Origin: Utricularia gibba
Lineage: Eukaryota; Streptophyta; Magnoliopsida; Lamiales; Lentibulariaceae
Reading direction: 5' to 3'
NCBI GenBank assembly: GCA_002189035.1
Contig: NEEC01000501.1
Coordinates: 1-35,861, forward strand
DNA: 35,861 nt
The position numbers and the translations under genes were made by a program. Within the stretch, counting starts at the first letter, position 1, and every line of letters starts with the position of its first letter. Under the pieces are notes generated by a model. The model had not been told where the DNA came from and did no database searches. It worked only from the letters and a program-made list of their open reading frames with translations. Below are positions 34,607-35,861 of this stretch, one piece after another.

Positions 34607-35861
34607 CAAAACGAGAAGCGTTCCTTGAAAAACCATGTAGGCAGCCCCGAAAACCGAACGATAATAAATACATCACTTTATTTGCCGGACTACAACTAAC
34701 TTCGGGCAAGCCAAAGCTTACCTTTGTCCGTTCCATGCACCCAAAGACCGCCTGCTCAAGTATAAAGTAAGTTGTTGAAAAAATCATGTGGGGTGCACGT
34801 GATATCGCAATTTAAACAAATGCAACATTGTATTCATCGATTTGCATCCTCCTCATGAGCCATAAAGAATCGGGGCGGACCAAGTTCCAGCGAGACTGGC
34901 CGCCACAAAACGAGAAGAAAAACCAGGCAACACCGAAAACCGAACGTTAATAAATACATCACTTTCTTTGCCGGGCTACAACTTACTTTGGGCCAAGGCC
35001 TAAGCCCGGTTCCAAGTGCACCCAAAGACCGCCTCTCAAGTATAAAGTAAGTTGTTGAAAAAATCATGTGGGGTGCACGTGACATCATAATTTAAACAAA
35101 TGCATCATTTTTTTTAATCGATTTGCATCCAGTTGACCTCATGAGCCATACAGAATCGGGGTCAAGGACCAAGTTCCCAGCGAGACTGGCCGCCACAAAA
35201 CGAGAAGCGGTTCCTTGAAAAACCATGTAGGCAGCCCCCGAAAACGAACGATAATAAATACATCACTTTATTTGCCGGACTACAACTAACTCTCGGTGCA
35301 AGCCAAACCTTACCTTTGTCCGTTCCAGGTGCACCCAAAAGACCGCCTGCTCAAGTATAAAGTAAGTTGTTGAAAAAATCATGTGGGGTGCACGTGACAT
35401 CGTAATTTAAACAAATGCATCATTTTTTTTAATCGATTTGCATCCAGTTGACCTCATGAGCCATAAAGAATCGCGGGCCCGGACCAAGTTCCTAGCGAGA
35501 CTGGCCGCCACAAAACGAGAAGCTGTTCCTTGAAAAACCATGTAGGCAACACCGAAAACCGAACGTTAATAAATACATCACTTTCTTTGCCGGGCTACAA
35601 CTTACTTTGGGCAAGGCCTAAGCTGACCTTTTTCCGGTTCCAAGTGCCCCCCAAGACCGCCTCCTCATGTATAAAGTAAGTTGTTAAAAAAATCATGTGG
35701 GGTGCACGTGACATCATAATTTAAACAAATGCATCATTTTTTTTAATCGATTTGCATCCAGTTGACCTCATGAGCCATACAGAATCGGGGTCAAGGACCA
35801 AGTTCCCAGCGAGACTGGCCGCCACAAAACGAGAAGCGGTTCCTTGAAAAACCATGTAGGC
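34607..35861. repeat. Right edge: irregular A, B, A/B, B and a partial A unit
   Basis: 34607 is A-like with GATATC and cattgtattcatcg but a shortened end (gcatcctcctcatg, cggggcggacc). 34906 is a B that lacks ctgttccttg and part of catgtagg near 34918-34926 and is also missing several bases before ccggttcc. 35196 has an A head, gacatcgtaat, a T-run and gttgacc, then switches back to A-type aaagaatcgcgggcccgg. 35511 is a B with the B' markers (gtgccccccaag, cctcctca, gttaaaaaaatc). 35825 is the first 37 bases of an A unit cut by the window edge. Confidence 0.85.

Larger units (their letters stand above)
1..35861. repeat. Satellite DNA array, ~313-bp monomers in a ~627-bp A/B dimeric higher-order repeat
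   Basis: Every part of the window reads as head-to-tail copies of one family in one orientation. I counted 116 complete units and one partial unit by the anchor caaaacgagaag (occasionally losing one or two a). Full-length units are 311-315 bp; many are shortened by small deletions, and the extremes are 274 and 284 bp. Two diverged types, A and B, alternate almost throughout. There is no unique flank, no mobile-element terminus, no inverted segment and no unrelated insertion, so the array continues beyond both edges. Arrays like this are usually part of heterochromatin and often of centromeres; the sequence alone does not show which. Source organism and known satellite family not recognised. 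Cleavage expected from the consensus: DraI (TTTAAA) and ClaI (ATCGAT) cut both monomers and give a ~313-bp ladder, while EcoRV, ApaI (A only) and StuI (B only) give a ~627-bp ladder. Confidence 0.97.

Noticed and set aside
1-35861. CRISPR array
   Set aside because: There are no short identical repeats separated by unique spacers. The full ~313 bp repeats, and A and B units are diverged copies of one sequence.
1-35861. Ribosomal intergenic-spacer subrepeats
   Set aside because: No rRNA gene sequence appears in 36 kb and I see no Pol I promoter-like GGGG start after the TATA word. Such long uninterrupted subrepeats would be unusual, although the window cannot fully exclude it.
1-35861. Nested transposons or tandem LTRs
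   Set aside because: I found no internal coding domain, primer-binding site, TG...CA ends with target duplications, or terminal inverted repeats. The unit is too short and too regular.

Overview
The whole 35.9 kb window is one uninterrupted satellite-DNA array. I see no protein-coding gene, RNA gene, transposon, CRISPR array or unique sequence, and both window edges lie inside the array. An array of this size, with a monomer near 313 bp in nested tandem order, is typical of eukaryotic heterochromatin (centromere, pericentromere, subtelomere or sex chromosome). I cannot place it in a taxon. The full-length A monomer is about 46% GC and its CpG is not depleted (17 seen, about 16 expected from its composition). 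That argues mildly against long residence in a heavily methylated vertebrate or plant compartment.

Layout. Counting units from the anchor caaaacgagaag, I find 116 complete monomers plus a 37-bp partial one, with a mean of about 309 bp. Two types, A (about 315 bp) and B (about 313 bp), roughly 85% identical by eye, alternate to give a dimeric higher-order repeat (HOR) of about 627 bp. Type A carries gcggttcc, GATATC, a cattgtattcatcg tail and CGGGCCCG. Type B carries gctgttcc, AGGCCT, gacatc, a T-tract tail and ggggtcaagg. Inside each monomer, two pairs of segments about 156 bp apart resemble each other, suggesting an older nucleosome-sized half-unit. Above the dimer, variant monomers A' and B' recur about every 1.87 kb (six monomers), most clearly from 25.3 to 31 kb.

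Regions. 1-22551 is the left dimeric domain, with B units mostly reading atGGATCat and one B-B break at 4017-4612. 22552-23126 holds mosaic and shortened units. 23127-31537 is the right dimeric domain, where every B unit reads atGCATcat and the hexameric period is clearest. 31538-32433 is mosaic, and 32434-33056 is one normal dimer. 33057-34606 is a run of five identical-type A-head/B-tail chimeras, so the array is monomeric there. 34607-35861 returns to irregular alternation.

Two cautions apply. Many small deletions sit exactly where A and B differ and leave the letters the two share, as expected if consensus polishing mixed reads from A and B. Short reading frames of 60-137 codons recur through the array, but they shift frame freely between copies and are not genes. 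Motifs present in most or all monomers (CACGTG, ATTTGCAT, TATAAA, AATAAA, and a 7-of-9 CENP-B-box-like match in A) are recorded, but their function is only inference.
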